This document shows positions 25,244-34,763 of a DNA stretch of 64,000 nt, in pieces. Both the position numbers and the translations under genes were made by a program. Source of the stretch: Neisseriaceae bacterium TC5R-5 (GTDB lineage Bacteria; Pseudomonadota; Gammaproteobacteria; Burkholderiales; Chromobacteriaceae); contig JACCFC020000002.1 of the NCBI GenBank assembly GCA_020830965.2, positions 1 through 64,000 of the forward strand, written 5' to 3'. The notes beneath the pieces are model-generated. The model did not search any database. It was not told the origin of the DNA and was given only the letters and a program-made list of their open reading frames with translations. Each line of letters opens with the position of its first letter. Position 1 is the first letter of the stretch.

Positions 25244-26236
25244 ATGAAACGACAGCTTACCCTTGGAATTTTTCTTAGCGCACTGATCACGCCGGTAACG
25301 GCCAATACCACTTTACTCAATGTCTCTTATGACGTCTCTCGTGATTTTTATAAGGATTACAACCCGGCTTTCCAAAAAGCCTATCAAGCTAAAACCGGTC
25401 AGCCGATCAGTGTCCAGCAATCACATGGCGGCTCCAGCAAGCAAGTACTAGCGGTGGCCAATGGCCTGGCGGCGGATGTGGTGACGATGAACCAGGCTTC
25501 TGATATTGATCTTTTAGCTAGTAAAGGTTTATTGGCCGCCGATTGGGCCAAGCGTCTACCCAATAACGCGGTGCCGTTCAGCTCGGTGACGGTACTGCTG
25601 GTACGCAAGGGCAACCCCAAGCAAGTGCGAGACTGGAGTGATCTGATTAAACCCTCAATCAAGGTGATCATTGCCAACCCGAAAACTTCCGGCAATGGCC
25701 GCTATGGGTATCTGGCCGCCTGGGGCTATGCACTGAAACAGCCGGGAGGCAATGCCAGCACGGCACAGGCCTTCGTCAGCAAAATCATCAAAAATGTGCC
25801 GGTACTGGATACCGGCAGCCGTGCCGCGACCAATACATTTATGCAGCGCCAGATGGGCGATGTGTTGGTGACATTTGAGAATGAAGCCGAGATGGTTGCC
25901 CGTGAATTTGGTCGTGGCAGCTTTGAGGTGATCTACCCCTCTATTTCGATTCTGGCGGAAAATCCGGTAGCGGTCGTCGATAAGGTGGTCGCCCAGAAAG
26001 GCAGTCGCAAACAGGCCGAAGCCTATCTGCAATATTTGTGGAGCACGGAGGGGCAGACCATCGCCGCCCAGAATTATTTACGCCCGCAAAACCCAGCAGT
26101 CAGCCAACAGTTCAGCAGTCGTTTTCCTGCGGTTAAAACCTTTACCGTCGCCAGCGTGTTTGGTTCGTGGGCAAACGTGAATAAGCAGCATTTTGCCGAT
26201 GGCGGCAGCTTCGACCAGATTTACCGCAAACCCTAG
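25244..26236 (+). CDS. sbp: Periplasmic sulfate-binding protein
   Basis: This is the solute-binding subunit for sulfate (or thiosulfate) ABC uptake. The 330-residue protein starts with a signal peptide ending near VTANT (about residue 21). Family signatures follow: NVSYDVSRDFYKDYN, QSHGGSSKQ, ADVVTMNQASDID and NPKTSGNGRYGYLAAW, which supply sulfate contacts. The ATG at 25244 follows ACGGAG and starts the signal peptide. The permease and ATPase genes (cysT, cysW, cysA) are absent here, so it must work with a transporter encoded elsewhere. Confidence 0.9.
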   Translation: MKRQLTLGIFLSALITPVTANTTLLNVSYDVSRDFYKDYNPAFQKAYQAKTGQPISVQQSHGGSSKQVLAVANGLAADVVTMNQASDIDLLASKGLLAADWAKRLPNNAVPFSSVTVLLVRKGNPKQVRDWSDLIKPSIKVIIANPKTSGNGRYGYLAAWGYALKQPGGNASTAQAFVSKIIKNVPVLDTGSRAATNTFMQRQMGDVLVTFENEAEMVAREFGRGSFEVIYPSISILAENPVAVVDKVVAQKGSRKQAEAYLQYLWSTEGQTIAAQNYLRPQNPAVSQQFSSRFPAVKTFTVASVFGSWANVNKQHFADGGSFDQIYRKP

Positions 26237-26428
26237 TTCACCGCTCGCATGGGGCTTTATTAAAACTGATGTTGACAGTATTAGCACAGCAATCTATTGC
26301 GCAGTAAGGCAAACCCTTTCAAAATCAGCGCTTTTGTGCAGATTTTGCCCGCCTGACACGGCTGGAGGTGTAAGTCTGTGCCAATATTCTATTGCTGTCA
26401 CAAGCAGCGCAATGTCAGGAGCTCTCTC

Positions 26429-27328
26429 ATGCAACACAAAGTCAGCCGTGAACACCTCGTCTATGCGATGTCGCGCGACAATCCACCCGCCTTACAAGTT
26501 CGCCCCGGCAGTACCGTGGTTTTTGAGACCTGCGACTGTTTTGAGGACCAGATCCGCACTGCGGATACGCCTTTTGCAGCCCTGGACTGGAGTCGCATCA
26601 ACCCGGCGACGGGCCCGGTTTTCGTAGAAGGTGCGGAACCCGGGGATACGCTAGTAGTGGAGATACGGGATATTCGCCTGGCCGAACAGGCTGTGATGAT
26701 GACAGCACCTAATCTGGGCGTGATTGGCAAACAGCTCAGTCATAGTGAAATTGAGATTGTGCCCATTAAAAATGGTAAAGCGCGCTTGTTTGACCGTGTC
26801 GAGCTGCCACTGAACCCGATGATAGGCGTGATTGGTACCGCACCAGCGGGCGAGCCCATTGCCTGTGGAGTGCCGGACCAGCACGGCGGCAATATGGATT
26901 GCAAGATCATTACAGTTGGCACCACTCTTTATTTGCCGGTGCAGGTCACCGGTGCTTTGTTGGCTTTGGGCGATCTGCATGCGGCGATGGGTGATGGCGA
27001 GGTGTCGGTATGCGGGCTGGAGATTCAGGGCGAGGTGGAAGTACAGCTATCGCTGATCAAAGGTCAGCCGTGGCCTTTGCCCTTGGCCCGCACCGCAGCG
27101 CATCTCTACACTATCGCTTCGGCGGTACAACTGGATGACGCAGCGGATATGGCTGCCGCCAATATGGTGAATTTACTGGTACGTCACAGTGATTTAAGCC
27201 AGGCCCAGGCGGTGAGCCTACTCAGCGTGGGTGGTAATTTGCAGATCTGTCAGGTGGTAGACCCGCAAAAAACCTGCCGCTACGAGTTGCCGCTTAGCGT
27301 ATTGGCACAACTGAATATCCATTTCTGA
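26429..27328 (+). CDS. Acetamidase/formamidase family amidohydrolase
   Basis: This 299-residue cytoplasmic enzyme of the FmdA/AmdA family hydrolyses short amides to the acid and ammonia. Typical features are RPGSTVVFETCDCFEDQI near the start, NPATGPVFVEGAEPGD, a Gly-rich HGGNMDCK region near 150, and VTGALLALGDLHAAMGDGE with metal-binding His and Asp. CAGGAG precedes the ATG at 26429; the longer in-frame start has no ribosome site. The APC permease follows after 78 bases, suggesting an uptake-and-use pair. The actual amide is unknown. Confidence 0.88.
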   Translation: MQHKVSREHLVYAMSRDNPPALQVRPGSTVVFETCDCFEDQIRTADTPFAALDWSRINPATGPVFVEGAEPGDTLVVEIRDIRLAEQAVMMTAPNLGVIGKQLSHSEIEIVPIKNGKARLFDRVELPLNPMIGVIGTAPAGEPIACGVPDQHGGNMDCKIITVGTTLYLPVQVTGALLALGDLHAAMGDGEVSVCGLEIQGEVEVQLSLIKGQPWPLPLARTAAHLYTIASAVQLDDAADMAAANMVNLLVRHSDLSQAQAVSLLSVGGNLQICQVVDPQKTCRYELPLSVLAQLNIHF

Positions 27329-27406
27329 AACCATTAGCATCACTGCTATTCGCCAAGGTGCCATAGAAGCACCTGGCGAGCTGTTGATTGCCCAAAGGAA
27401 CATCCT

Positions 27407-28750
27407 ATGTCCATCGAGAATTTTGGTTACAAAGAAGAGCTAAAACGGGCTCTGACATTTAAGGATCTGCTGATCTACGGCATGATCTTCATGGTACCGA
27501 TCGCGCCATTCGGTATCTTTGGTTATGTGGCGGATGTGGCCGATGGCATGGTGCCGCTGGCTTATATTCTGGGTATGGTAGCCATGTTCTTTACGGCGAT
27601 GAGCTATGCCGCGATGTCGGAGGCCTTCCCGATTTCCGGTTCGGCCTATGCCTACACTTATCGCGGCATCCATCCGCATATTGGCTTTATCTGCGGCTGG
27701 CTGCTGCTATTGGATTACATTCTGATTCCGGCCTTGTTGTATGTGATCAGTGCCAATTCGCTGCAGGCACTGTTCCCGGAAATTCCCAAATGGCTGTGGA
27801 TTGCCACTTTTCTGGCCAGTTGCACGCTGATTAATATCCGTGGGGTGGAGATGACCGCCCGCGCCAATATCGTGTTCCTGATTGCGCAATTAATTGTGCT
27901 GGCTATTTTTATCGGCGTCGGGCTGCATGCCCTATATGGCGGCACTGGTGCCGGTCAGTTGACGAGCGCCCCGGTGTATAACAGCCATCTGAACTGGTCG
28001 GTGGTGGCTGCGGCGACCTCGATTGCGGTGCTGTCCTTCCTCGGCTTTGACGGTATTTCTACGCTGGCCGAAGAAGTGAAGGGTGATAACCGTAAGGTAG
28101 TAGGACGAGCAACCATTGCAGTACTGTTTTTGATGGGTAGTATTTTTATTGTACAAACCTGGATTGCGGCGGATCTAGCTAAAGGCATGCACTTTAAATC
28201 GCTGGATACGGCTTTTTACGAAGTCGCCGGTGCGGCTGGTGGCCGCTGGCTGTATGTGCTCACCGCCTGGGCGACGGCCCTGGCTTGGGGGATTGCCAAT
28301 GCCTTGGCGGCACAGGCTGCGGTATCTCGTATTCTGTTTTCAATGGCACGTGACCGCCTACTACCGGCCTCCAAACTGCTGTCTAAAATTCATCCGCGCT
28401 TCAAAACCCCTTATATCAGCACCGCGGTCGTAGCCGTGGTTTCGCTGGCGGTTGGCCTCTACTTTTTGAATGATGCTGATACCTTGTCCAAACTGGTCAA
28501 CTTTGGTGCGCTAACCGGCTTTGTATTACTGCATATTTCGGTGATCTGGCACTTTGTGGTCCGTCAAGGCTCAACCCGCTGGATACGCCATGTATTATTC
28601 CCCTTGCTGGGTATCACTATTATTGGCTTCGTTCTGGCCAATCAGGATAGGGAAACTCATTTGATGGGCGGTGCCTGGATTGCTATCGGGCTGGTTTATC
28701 TGTTCATTCTGGTATTTATCCTCAAACGTAAAGCGGCGTTGGAAGTCTAA
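27407..28750 (+). CDS. APC-superfamily amino acid/amine permease
   Basis: This 447-residue inner-membrane protein has about twelve hydrophobic segments and the APC signature near the first helix (MIFMVPIAPFGIFGYV), followed by YTYRGIHPHIGF and SFLGFDGISTLAEEVKGD in helix 6, typical of amino acid-polyamine-organocation carriers. It probably imports an amino acid, amine or amide by proton or substrate exchange. AAGGAAC precedes the ATG. It is likely co-transcribed with the amidase upstream; the C-terminal tail is short and basic. Confidence 0.88.
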   Translation: MSIENFGYKEELKRALTFKDLLIYGMIFMVPIAPFGIFGYVADVADGMVPLAYILGMVAMFFTAMSYAAMSEAFPISGSAYAYTYRGIHPHIGFICGWLLLLDYILIPALLYVISANSLQALFPEIPKWLWIATFLASCTLINIRGVEMTARANIVFLIAQLIVLAIFIGVGLHALYGGTGAGQLTSAPVYNSHLNWSVVAAATSIAVLSFLGFDGISTLAEEVKGDNRKVVGRATIAVLFLMGSIFIVQTWIAADLAKGMHFKSLDTAFYEVAGAAGGRWLYVLTAWATALAWGIANALAAQAAVSRILFSMARDRLLPASKLLSKIHPRFKTPYISTAVVAVVSLAVGLYFLNDADTLSKLVNFGALTGFVLLHISVIWHFVVRQGSTRWIRHVLFPLLGITIIGFVLANQDRETHLMGGAWIAIGLVYLFILVFILKRKAALEV

Positions 28751-28900
28751 ACCCGTTCTATCAGCACAAGGCTGGCCCAAGTCCAGACCCCATACGCCGG
28801 CAGAATATGGCCTGATCATGTTCAGAAACTTCGTATCTGGTTTGTTATTGGGTGCAGCCTTGCGTTATTCTGCGCCCTTCTTTCCTTGCTTGATGCCGCG

Positions 28901-30694
28901 ATGACTTTTCAAAAAATAACAGCACACCTCGCGTTGCTGGCGGTGTGTTTAATTGCCATTGTGCCGTTTGCTTCCCGTATTCACTATGTGCCTTTGCCAC
29001 AGTGGTTTGGCGAGATTAATGTGATTTGGTTGCTGTTAGTGGCGGCACTGTGTTTATTGCCTAGTGGGCGCTTATTTGATGCGCTGCCGAGGGCGAGTTG
29101 GTGGTGCCTGGCACTGGCCGCCGCCTGGGCACTACAACCACAGTGGGTAGCACTGCTCTTTCCCGGTATGAATTATGTAACCGCACTGGCTTGGCTGGCG
29201 CTCGCGCTGCTGGCTTCAGTTGTGGCTTCCTTGCGGGGTTTATGGGGTGAGCGCAGCTTTAGCACCGCATTAGCCTGGGCATTGATCGTCGGTGGCATGG
29301 TGCAATCGCTGATCGGCCTCGCTCAGTTAACCGGCTTGGCCCCAGTTTTAGGCTTGTTCTACGATGGCTCGCACCCCACGGGCAATGTGTTCGGCCATAT
29401 TGGTCAGCGCAATCAGTTTGCCCATTATCTGATGTGGTCGGTATTAGCCGGCTGCTATCTGTTTGCCATCGGACGCTTATCGCGACTCTGGCTCAGTCTA
29501 TTAGTCGTGTGGTTGGCCTTTATGCTGGCCGTGGCGGGCTCTCGTACTATTTTACTGTATCTATTGGTGTTATCTGCTCTGGCATGGCTTTGGCACTGGC
29601 GCATACAGGATAAGGAATCATCACAGCTAAGATGGGCAGTACTAGCCTCTTGCCTAGTGATTTTGCTGATGCAACTGCTATTGCCCGCCTTGAACCAGCT
29701 TATCTCTTTACTGGTGCATGCCGATGTTCATAGCGCCTCTGGCCTGGAGCGCCTGGCGGCCAGTAGTGATGGCATGGGCTCGCGTCGTTTTGCTGAGATG
29801 CACAAAGCCTGGCTGGTTTTTCTGGCACACCCGCTGGGTGGAGTTGGCTGGTCGCAGTTTGCGGCGGAAAGTGTACGACTGCAGCCTTTGCCGGAGTTTA
29901 TGGCAGCTGGCTTCAACAGCGGTTTGTTTACCCACTCGCACAATCTGATTCTGCAATTACTCGCCGAGATGGGGGGGGTGATAAGCGCCCTGGTGCTGCT
30001 GGGTTTTGTCTGGGTTATCTGGCCTTTCTTCAGCCATCAGGCCAAACCGGAAGGACTGCTGGCGCTGGGCTGTTTGGCGGTCACACTCACGCATAGCATG
30101 CTGGAGTACCCGCTGTGGTATTACTATTTTTTAGCGATGCTGGTAATTTTTAGCGCGATGGCGCCCAGAACAAGCCCTGCAATCATTAGCTGGCCATGGC
30201 GTTTGCCCATGCTGCTGACTACGGTTTACTTTGCTTGGTTATCATTGAGCAGCTTGTCGCTATTTTGGGAGATGGTGGACTTATCAACACCCACCAATAA
30301 TACGCAACGTGATCTGAAACGACGCACGCGTTTGGCTGAACTAGTGCAGACACAACCTCTATTTGCGTTTCATGCCTTGTACTCGCTGGATGATTATCTG
30401 GCGGTAAGCCATGATGATCTGGCGCAAAAACTGTTGCTGGAACAACGCTTGACGGCATTCCGCCCCTATCCTGACGTCATGCTAAAACGTGCGCAATTGG
30501 AAATTCTAGCCGGCAAACCACAGCAAGCGGAGGTAACCTTGCAAACCACCTTGGCGTCCTTTCCCACTTACGCCCAGCAGTTTTTGCAAACCCTGGATGA
30601 TGACAAGCCGGAATGGGAACCGCTGCGCAAAATTGCCCGGCAAGCTTATGAGCAATTACCCGCTAAATATAAATCGGCAGAAGAGGACGAGTAA
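28901..30694 (+). CDS. pglL: PglL-type O-oligosaccharyltransferase (Wzy/WaaL fold)
   Basis: This multi-spanning protein of ~597 residues resembles PglL/PilO enzymes, which transfer lipid-linked glycans to Ser/Thr of pilin and other periplasmic proteins. The PglL motif HPTGNVFGHIGQRNQFAHYL (about residues 155-174) and the Wzy_C region with THSHNLILQLLAEMGG (about 342) are present, and the C-terminal ~150 residues form a soluble tail. The ATG at 28901 and a TTG 15 bases upstream are both possible; neither has a good ribosome site. WaaL ligase is an alternative, but the QRNQFA motif favours PglL. No pilin gene is adjacent. Confidence 0.85.
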   Translation: MTFQKITAHLALLAVCLIAIVPFASRIHYVPLPQWFGEINVIWLLLVAALCLLPSGRLFDALPRASWWCLALAAAWALQPQWVALLFPGMNYVTALAWLALALLASVVASLRGLWGERSFSTALAWALIVGGMVQSLIGLAQLTGLAPVLGLFYDGSHPTGNVFGHIGQRNQFAHYLMWSVLAGCYLFAIGRLSRLWLSLLVVWLAFMLAVAGSRTILLYLLVLSALAWLWHWRIQDKESSQLRWAVLASCLVILLMQLLLPALNQLISLLVHADVHSASGLERLAASSDGMGSRRFAEMHKAWLVFLAHPLGGVGWSQFAAESVRLQPLPEFMAAGFNSGLFTHSHNLILQLLAEMGGVISALVLLGFVWVIWPFFSHQAKPEGLLALGCLAVTLTHSMLEYPLWYYYFLAMLVIFSAMAPRTSPAIISWPWRLPMLLTTVYFAWLSLSSLSLFWEMVDLSTPTNNTQRDLKRRTRLAELVQTQPLFAFHALYSLDDYLAVSHDDLAQKLLLEQRLTAFRPYPDVMLKRAQLEILAGKPQQAEVTLQTTLASFPTYAQQFLQTLDDDKPEWEPLRKIARQAYEQLPAKYKSAEEDE

Positions 30695-30710
30695 GATAGC
30701 AAGCAGACAG

Positions 30711-30742
30711 AAAAAGCCGCGCAATATGCGCGGCTTTTTTTA
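30711..30742. terminator. Bidirectional rho-independent terminator (pglL / rpoH)
   Basis: AAAAAGCCGCGCA, a 3-base loop and TGCGCGGCTTTTTT form a 13-base stem between two convergent genes. T-runs are present on both strands. Confidence 0.92.
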
Positions 30743-30758
30743 TAGGGAGTGCGATGAC

Positions 30759-31622
30759 TTAATTATCTAATACCACCCCAGCACTAAGCGCTGCCTTCAT
30801 TTTGCTCAAAGCCTTGGCCTCAACCTGACGGATACGCTCAGCGGACACACCAAACTCAGCAGCCAATTCATGCAGGGTAGCTCCGCTATCATCTGCCAGC
30901 CAGCGGGCTTCGACAATACGACGACTACGGGCATCCAGCGTAGAAAGAGCATGCTCAATGCCCTCGGTCTGCAGATGATCAAATGCCCGGCGCTCCAGCG
31001 CCCGGGTAGGCTCGCTGTGAGAATCAGCCAGCCAGTCTATCGGTGCGTAAGCTTCATCGTCATTATCATCAGCTAGCAGTGAAATATCCTGACCGCTCAT
31101 GCGGATTTCCATTTCACGAACTTCTTCCGGCTTTACGCCCAGCTCTTCGGCAATACGCTTGGCTTCGTTTTCTGACAGCGCAGAAAAGCTACTTTTCATG
31201 CTGCGCAGATTAAAAAACAGCTTGCGTTGTGGCTTGGTAGTAGCGATACGCACCAGACGCCAGTTGCGCAGAATAAACTCATGCATCTCCGCCTTGATCC
31301 AATGAATAGCAAAGGAAAACAAGCGAACACCACGGTTGGGTTCAAAGCGCTTTACCGCTTTCATCAGGCCAATATTGCCCTCTTGAATGAGGTCAGCCTG
31401 CTGCAGGCCGTAACCGGTATAGCCACGGGAAATCGAGACGACGACGCGCAAATGAGACAACACCATTTGGCGTGCGGCTTCCAGATCATTTTCGGTCTGA
31501 AAACGAACCGCTAACTCATTCTCCTGTTCCGGAGTGAGCATAGGGACGCTGTTCACGGCCTGGATGTATTGCTCCAAGCTACCGCTAGTGGACGGGACGG
31601 GCAAAGCAAATGCGTTGTTCAT
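30759..31622 (-). CDS. rpoH: RNA polymerase heat-shock sigma factor RpoH (sigma-32)
   Basis: The 287-residue sigma-70-family factor directs transcription of chaperone and protease genes. Region 2 (DLIQEGNIGLMKAVKRFEPNRGVRLFSFAIHWIKAE) and the RpoH box (RKLFFNLRSMKSS near residue 130) identify it; region 4.2 at the end (GVSAERIRQVEAKALSKMK) binds the -35 element. The start MNNAFALPVP is chosen because it is conserved among Neisseriales and follows AAGGAGG; an ATG six bases further upstream is too close to that site. A CIRCE-like operator lies upstream (31654-31680). It follows ftsX on the same strand. Confidence 0.96.
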   Translation of the reverse strand: MNNAFALPVPSTSGSLEQYIQAVNSVPMLTPEQENELAVRFQTENDLEAARQMVLSHLRVVVSISRGYTGYGLQQADLIQEGNIGLMKAVKRFEPNRGVRLFSFAIHWIKAEMHEFILRNWRLVRIATTKPQRKLFFNLRSMKSSFSALSENEAKRIAEELGVKPEEVREMEIRMSGQDISLLADDNDDEAYAPIDWLADSHSEPTRALERRAFDHLQTEGIEHALSTLDARSRRIVEARWLADDSGATLHELAAEFGVSAERIRQVEAKALSKMKAALSAGVVLDN

Positions 31623-31653
31623 TATTGTCATTACCTCCTTGGGTGCTGCAATA

Positions 31654-31680
31654 TTAGCACTCGCCAACCGGGAGTGCTAG
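31654..31680 (-). promoter_or_regulatory. CIRCE-like HrcA operator upstream of rpoH
   Basis: On the plus strand the site reads TTAGCACTC, nine bases, GAGTGCTAG, one base away from the CIRCE consensus TTAGCACTC-N9-GAGTGCTAA bound by HrcA. It ends 32 bases upstream of the rpoH ATG. On the minus strand TTGACT (31697-31702) lies 17 bases ahead of a TAGCAC inside the operator arm, so the operator may cover a promoter's -10 region. The operator match is direct; HrcA control of rpoH is inferred. Confidence 0.85.
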
Positions 31681-31819
31681 CAATCAACATGGGTTCAGTC
31701 AATGATTTTAACTATTGGCCTAATAGTAACCGGATTTCAGTCGGCCGGTGACACTGGTCTGTTAAGCGATGTTACAAATAGCGTTCTGCTAGGTATCCGC
31801 AAGCGCGACCTGGAGGCTT

Positions 31820-32728
31820 TCATCGAGGTTCAATAGCCCGCAGATGGTGGTTGGTGGCCAGACGTGCGCCCAACACTGTTAGAGCAATAGCCAAACCAAT
31901 GGTGACCGCCAGCTCTAGCGGGCTTAAGTAACGCAAGCTAAGCTGCTCGCCGTATAACATGGCGAACTCACTAATCGCCGGATTGGCAGCATAAACAAGC
32001 CAATACGTCAGGCCCCAGGCTATCAGTGCGGCCAGCACACCCTGCCACATCGCATGATAAAGAAAGGGCCGACGGATAAAGCTATCCGAAGCCCCAATCA
32101 GCTTGGACACTTCAATTTCATCCTGACGAGCCAGTATCTGCATACGAATGGTGTTATTGGTGACCAGCACCAGCCCCAAGCCTAAAGCGCCAGCTAAAAA
32201 CCAGATAAGCTTGTCGGCAATGCCCAGCAAAGCATGTAAGCGCTTGGCCCAATGCGCATCAAACTGCGCCAACTCCACCATGGGCAAACCGGACAGTTCT
32301 TTTTGCAAGATTTCCAGCTCGCCAGGTTCCAGAGTTTTCGGCGTCACGACAAAAGCGTCCGGCAGCGGATTGCTCTCCAGGCCATCTCCGAGCCCAGACA
32401 ACTGATTGCGCTTTTCCATTTCTGCCAGCGCATCGGTTTTATTGACGAAGTAATAACTCTTGATCTTAGGGTGATGGCTTAGTGTCGATCTCACCGCTGC
32501 TAGGTCAGGTTTTTCTGCACTCAGCTCCATAAACAAAGTAATTTGCGGTGTGGCACTCAGCCGCCCTACCCAAGCCTGCAGGCTATCGATGGCCAGATAA
32601 AGCGATAAGGGTAGGGTCAAGGCCAAAGACAGCATTAAAAGCGTTAACAAACCACTGACCGGTTGTCGCAACAACTTGAGAAGAGCTTGCACGGCGCTTT
32701 GCCAGTGTAGATAGATAAAGTGTTTCAT
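31820..32728 (-). CDS. ftsX: Cell-division ABC transporter permease FtsX
   Basis: FtsX is the membrane half of the FtsEX complex, which couples the Z-ring to activation of septal peptidoglycan hydrolases. The 302 residues show one N-terminal membrane helix (about 25-48), a periplasmic domain to about 170, then three further helices including the conserved GASDSFIRRPFLYHAMWQG loop. It overlaps ftsE by four bases. Gene order ftsY-ftsE-ftsX-rpoH is the classical one. Confidence 0.95.
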   Translation of the reverse strand: MKHFIYLHWQSAVQALLKLLRQPVSGLLTLLMLSLALTLPLSLYLAIDSLQAWVGRLSATPQITLFMELSAEKPDLAAVRSTLSHHPKIKSYYFVNKTDALAEMEKRNQLSGLGDGLESNPLPDAFVVTPKTLEPGELEILQKELSGLPMVELAQFDAHWAKRLHALLGIADKLIWFLAGALGLGLVLVTNNTIRMQILARQDEIEVSKLIGASDSFIRRPFLYHAMWQGVLAALIAWGLTYWLVYAANPAISEFAMLYGEQLSLRYLSPLELAVTIGLAIALTVLGARLATNHHLRAIEPR

Positions 32729-33378
32729 GCGCTAAATTGCCCTTCTCGCAGTCGAATGATATGTCTGCCATAGTCCTCCATCAGCGTCTCATCATGCGCC
32801 GAAATCAGCACCGTTACCCCAACCTGATGAAAGGATTTGAAAAGCTCCATAATATCCAGTGCGTAGGCACGATCAAGATTGGCCGAAGGCTCGTCGGCCA
32901 ACAGAATACTGGGCCGGTGCACCACCGCCCGCGCAATACACAAACGCTGTTGCTCACCGCCGGACAAGCGGATAGGCATGGTCTTTTCCTTCGTCAGCAA
33001 TCCAACCTTATCCAGCGCCGCCCGTACCCGTTTAGCCGCATCACGCCGGCTAAAACCAATGATGTCTAGTGGCAGCATCACATTGTCGAACACATTACGA
33101 TCAAACAGAATTTTATGATCCTGAAACACAATGCCCAGATGCTGGCGCAGATAAGGAATCTGCCGGGTGCGTAATTTGGAAAGATTCTGACCGTTGACAA
33201 TCACACTGCCACTGCTGGCACGCTCAATACCAGCCACCAGTTTCAGCAAGGTGGATTTACCCGCACCAGAGTGCCCTGCCAGAAACACCATCTCACCGGT
33301 CTGTATCTGAAAAGAAAGATTTTTTAAGGCTTCATTGCCACCAGGATAACGCTTGGTGACCTGATCGAACTGGATCAT
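32725..33378 (-). CDS. ftsE: Cell-division ATP-binding protein FtsE
   Basis: This 217-residue ABC ATPase pairs with FtsX. Walker A GHSGAGKST (about 36-44), Q-loop FQDHKILFDRNVFDNV (about 86), ABC signature LSGGEQQR (about 139) and Walker B ILLADEPSANLD (about 159) are complete. IQFDQVTKRYPGG at the start is typical of FtsE. It starts 15 bases after ftsY and its stop overlaps the ftsX start. Confidence 0.96.
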   Translation of the reverse strand: MIQFDQVTKRYPGGNEALKNLSFQIQTGEMVFLAGHSGAGKSTLLKLVAGIERASSGSVIVNGQNLSKLRTRQIPYLRQHLGIVFQDHKILFDRNVFDNVMLPLDIIGFSRRDAAKRVRAALDKVGLLTKEKTMPIRLSGGEQQRLCIARAVVHRPSILLADEPSANLDRAYALDIMELFKSFHQVGVTVLISAHDETLMEDYGRHIIRLREGQFSA

Positions 33379-33393
33379 GTTCTATTCCCACGA

Positions 33394-34500
33394 TTAGTCA
33401 AATAGCGCATCAATATAATCTTTACTGTTGAACGGGCGCAGATCATCAATGCTTTCACCGATACCAATAAAACGTAGCGGCACCGGATGCTGCTTGGCGA
33501 TGGCGGCAATCACGCCCCCCTTGGCACTCCCGTCCAGCTTGCTCAGAATCAGGCCCGTCAAACCTAAGGCCTCATCAAATGCGCTGACCTGCGTCAGCGT
33601 GTTCTGACCAATATTGGCATCCACCACCAGAATAATTTCATGCGGTGCCTCCGGCAGCGCCTTCTGGATCACACGCTTTACTTTCTTGATTTCTTCCATC
33701 AAGTGTAGTTGCGTCGGCAGGCGCCCTGCCGTATCGGCCAGCACAATATCAATATTGCGTGCAATGGCCGCCTGGATGGCATCGTAGCAAACCGCAGCCG
33801 AGTCACCACCTTGCTGTGCAATCACCGTGACATCATTACGCTCACCCCAGGCCATCAACTGCTCGCGCGCTGCCGCGCGAAAAGTATCACCGGCCGCCAA
33901 TAACACGCTTTTACCCTGACTTTGGTAATACTTGGCCAACTTGCCAATAGACGTGGTCTTTCCGGCTCCGTTCACCCCGGCCATCATGATCACGAAAGGC
34001 TTTTTGTCATTCACATTGAGCGTTTGTTCCAGCGGGCTGATCAGATCATACAAAGCGTCTTTCAGCGCCCCTTTCAGTTCTGAGGAATCTTTCAGCCCTT
34101 TTAGCGACACGCGTTCACGGACATCTTTCAATAGATGCGTAGTCGCACCCATGCCCATATCGGCGGTCAGCAGCAGGGTTTCCAGCTCTTCGTATAAATC
34201 TTCATCGATTTTGCCGCCGCCAAACAGACCAGCAAAAGACTTGCCCAACTTGTCGCGTGTTTTACTCAGCCCCGCTTTTAAGCGCTCCGCCCAACTGGAC
34301 TTCTTGACGATGGCCGCCGGTTCGGCGAGTGCTGGTGCTGCTGCCGGTACAATCGTAACCGTTTCGGCGATAATAGCAGGGCTGGCAACGACAGGTTCAA
34401 CAGCGGGAGGGGTAAGGGGCGGCTCCACAGCGGGGGCCATTTCGGGAGAGGGAATAGCCGTCTCGACCGGCTTGGGTTTCTTCTTGAAAAAACTAAACAT
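33394..34500 (-). CDS. ftsY: Signal recognition particle receptor FtsY
   Basis: FtsY is the SRP receptor GTPase that delivers ribosomes making membrane proteins to the Sec translocon. The 368 residues include an acidic/Pro-Ala-rich N-terminal A domain (to about 75), the N helical bundle and the G domain with GVNGAGKTTSIGKLA (about 183), DTAGRLPTQ (about 263) and SKLDGSAKGG (about 331). The MFSFFKKK start is preferred to one five codons upstream because it is the usual N-terminus. Confidence 0.96.
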   Translation of the reverse strand: MFSFFKKKPKPVETAIPSPEMAPAVEPPLTPPAVEPVVASPAIIAETVTIVPAAAPALAEPAAIVKKSSWAERLKAGLSKTRDKLGKSFAGLFGGGKIDEDLYEELETLLLTADMGMGATTHLLKDVRERVSLKGLKDSSELKGALKDALYDLISPLEQTLNVNDKKPFVIMMAGVNGAGKTTSIGKLAKYYQSQGKSVLLAAGDTFRAAAREQLMAWGERNDVTVIAQQGGDSAAVCYDAIQAAIARNIDIVLADTAGRLPTQLHLMEEIKKVKRVIQKALPEAPHEIILVVDANIGQNTLTQVSAFDEALGLTGLILSKLDGSAKGGVIAAIAKQHPVPLRFIGIGESIDDLRPFNSKDYIDALFD

Positions 34501-34763
34501 AGATTTGCGGGTCAATGATGCGATAAATAGCTAAATTGTATACGTTAACGCGCTGGCTGGGGGGCGATTGCCGCTATTCTGTACCGATTGACCGCTATTG
34601 CGCGCTGATTCTACCGTTACAACCGCCAAAGGTGGGCGGCATGACAAAAATCAGCCCATTTCGTCAAGTTCGCGTTACACTCTGCCCGCGCTTTTTCCCT
34701 GACCCTGTTTGGCAGGAAAGCCAGCGCTCACTGTCCAGTATTTTGCCCAGCCCATTGAGAATC

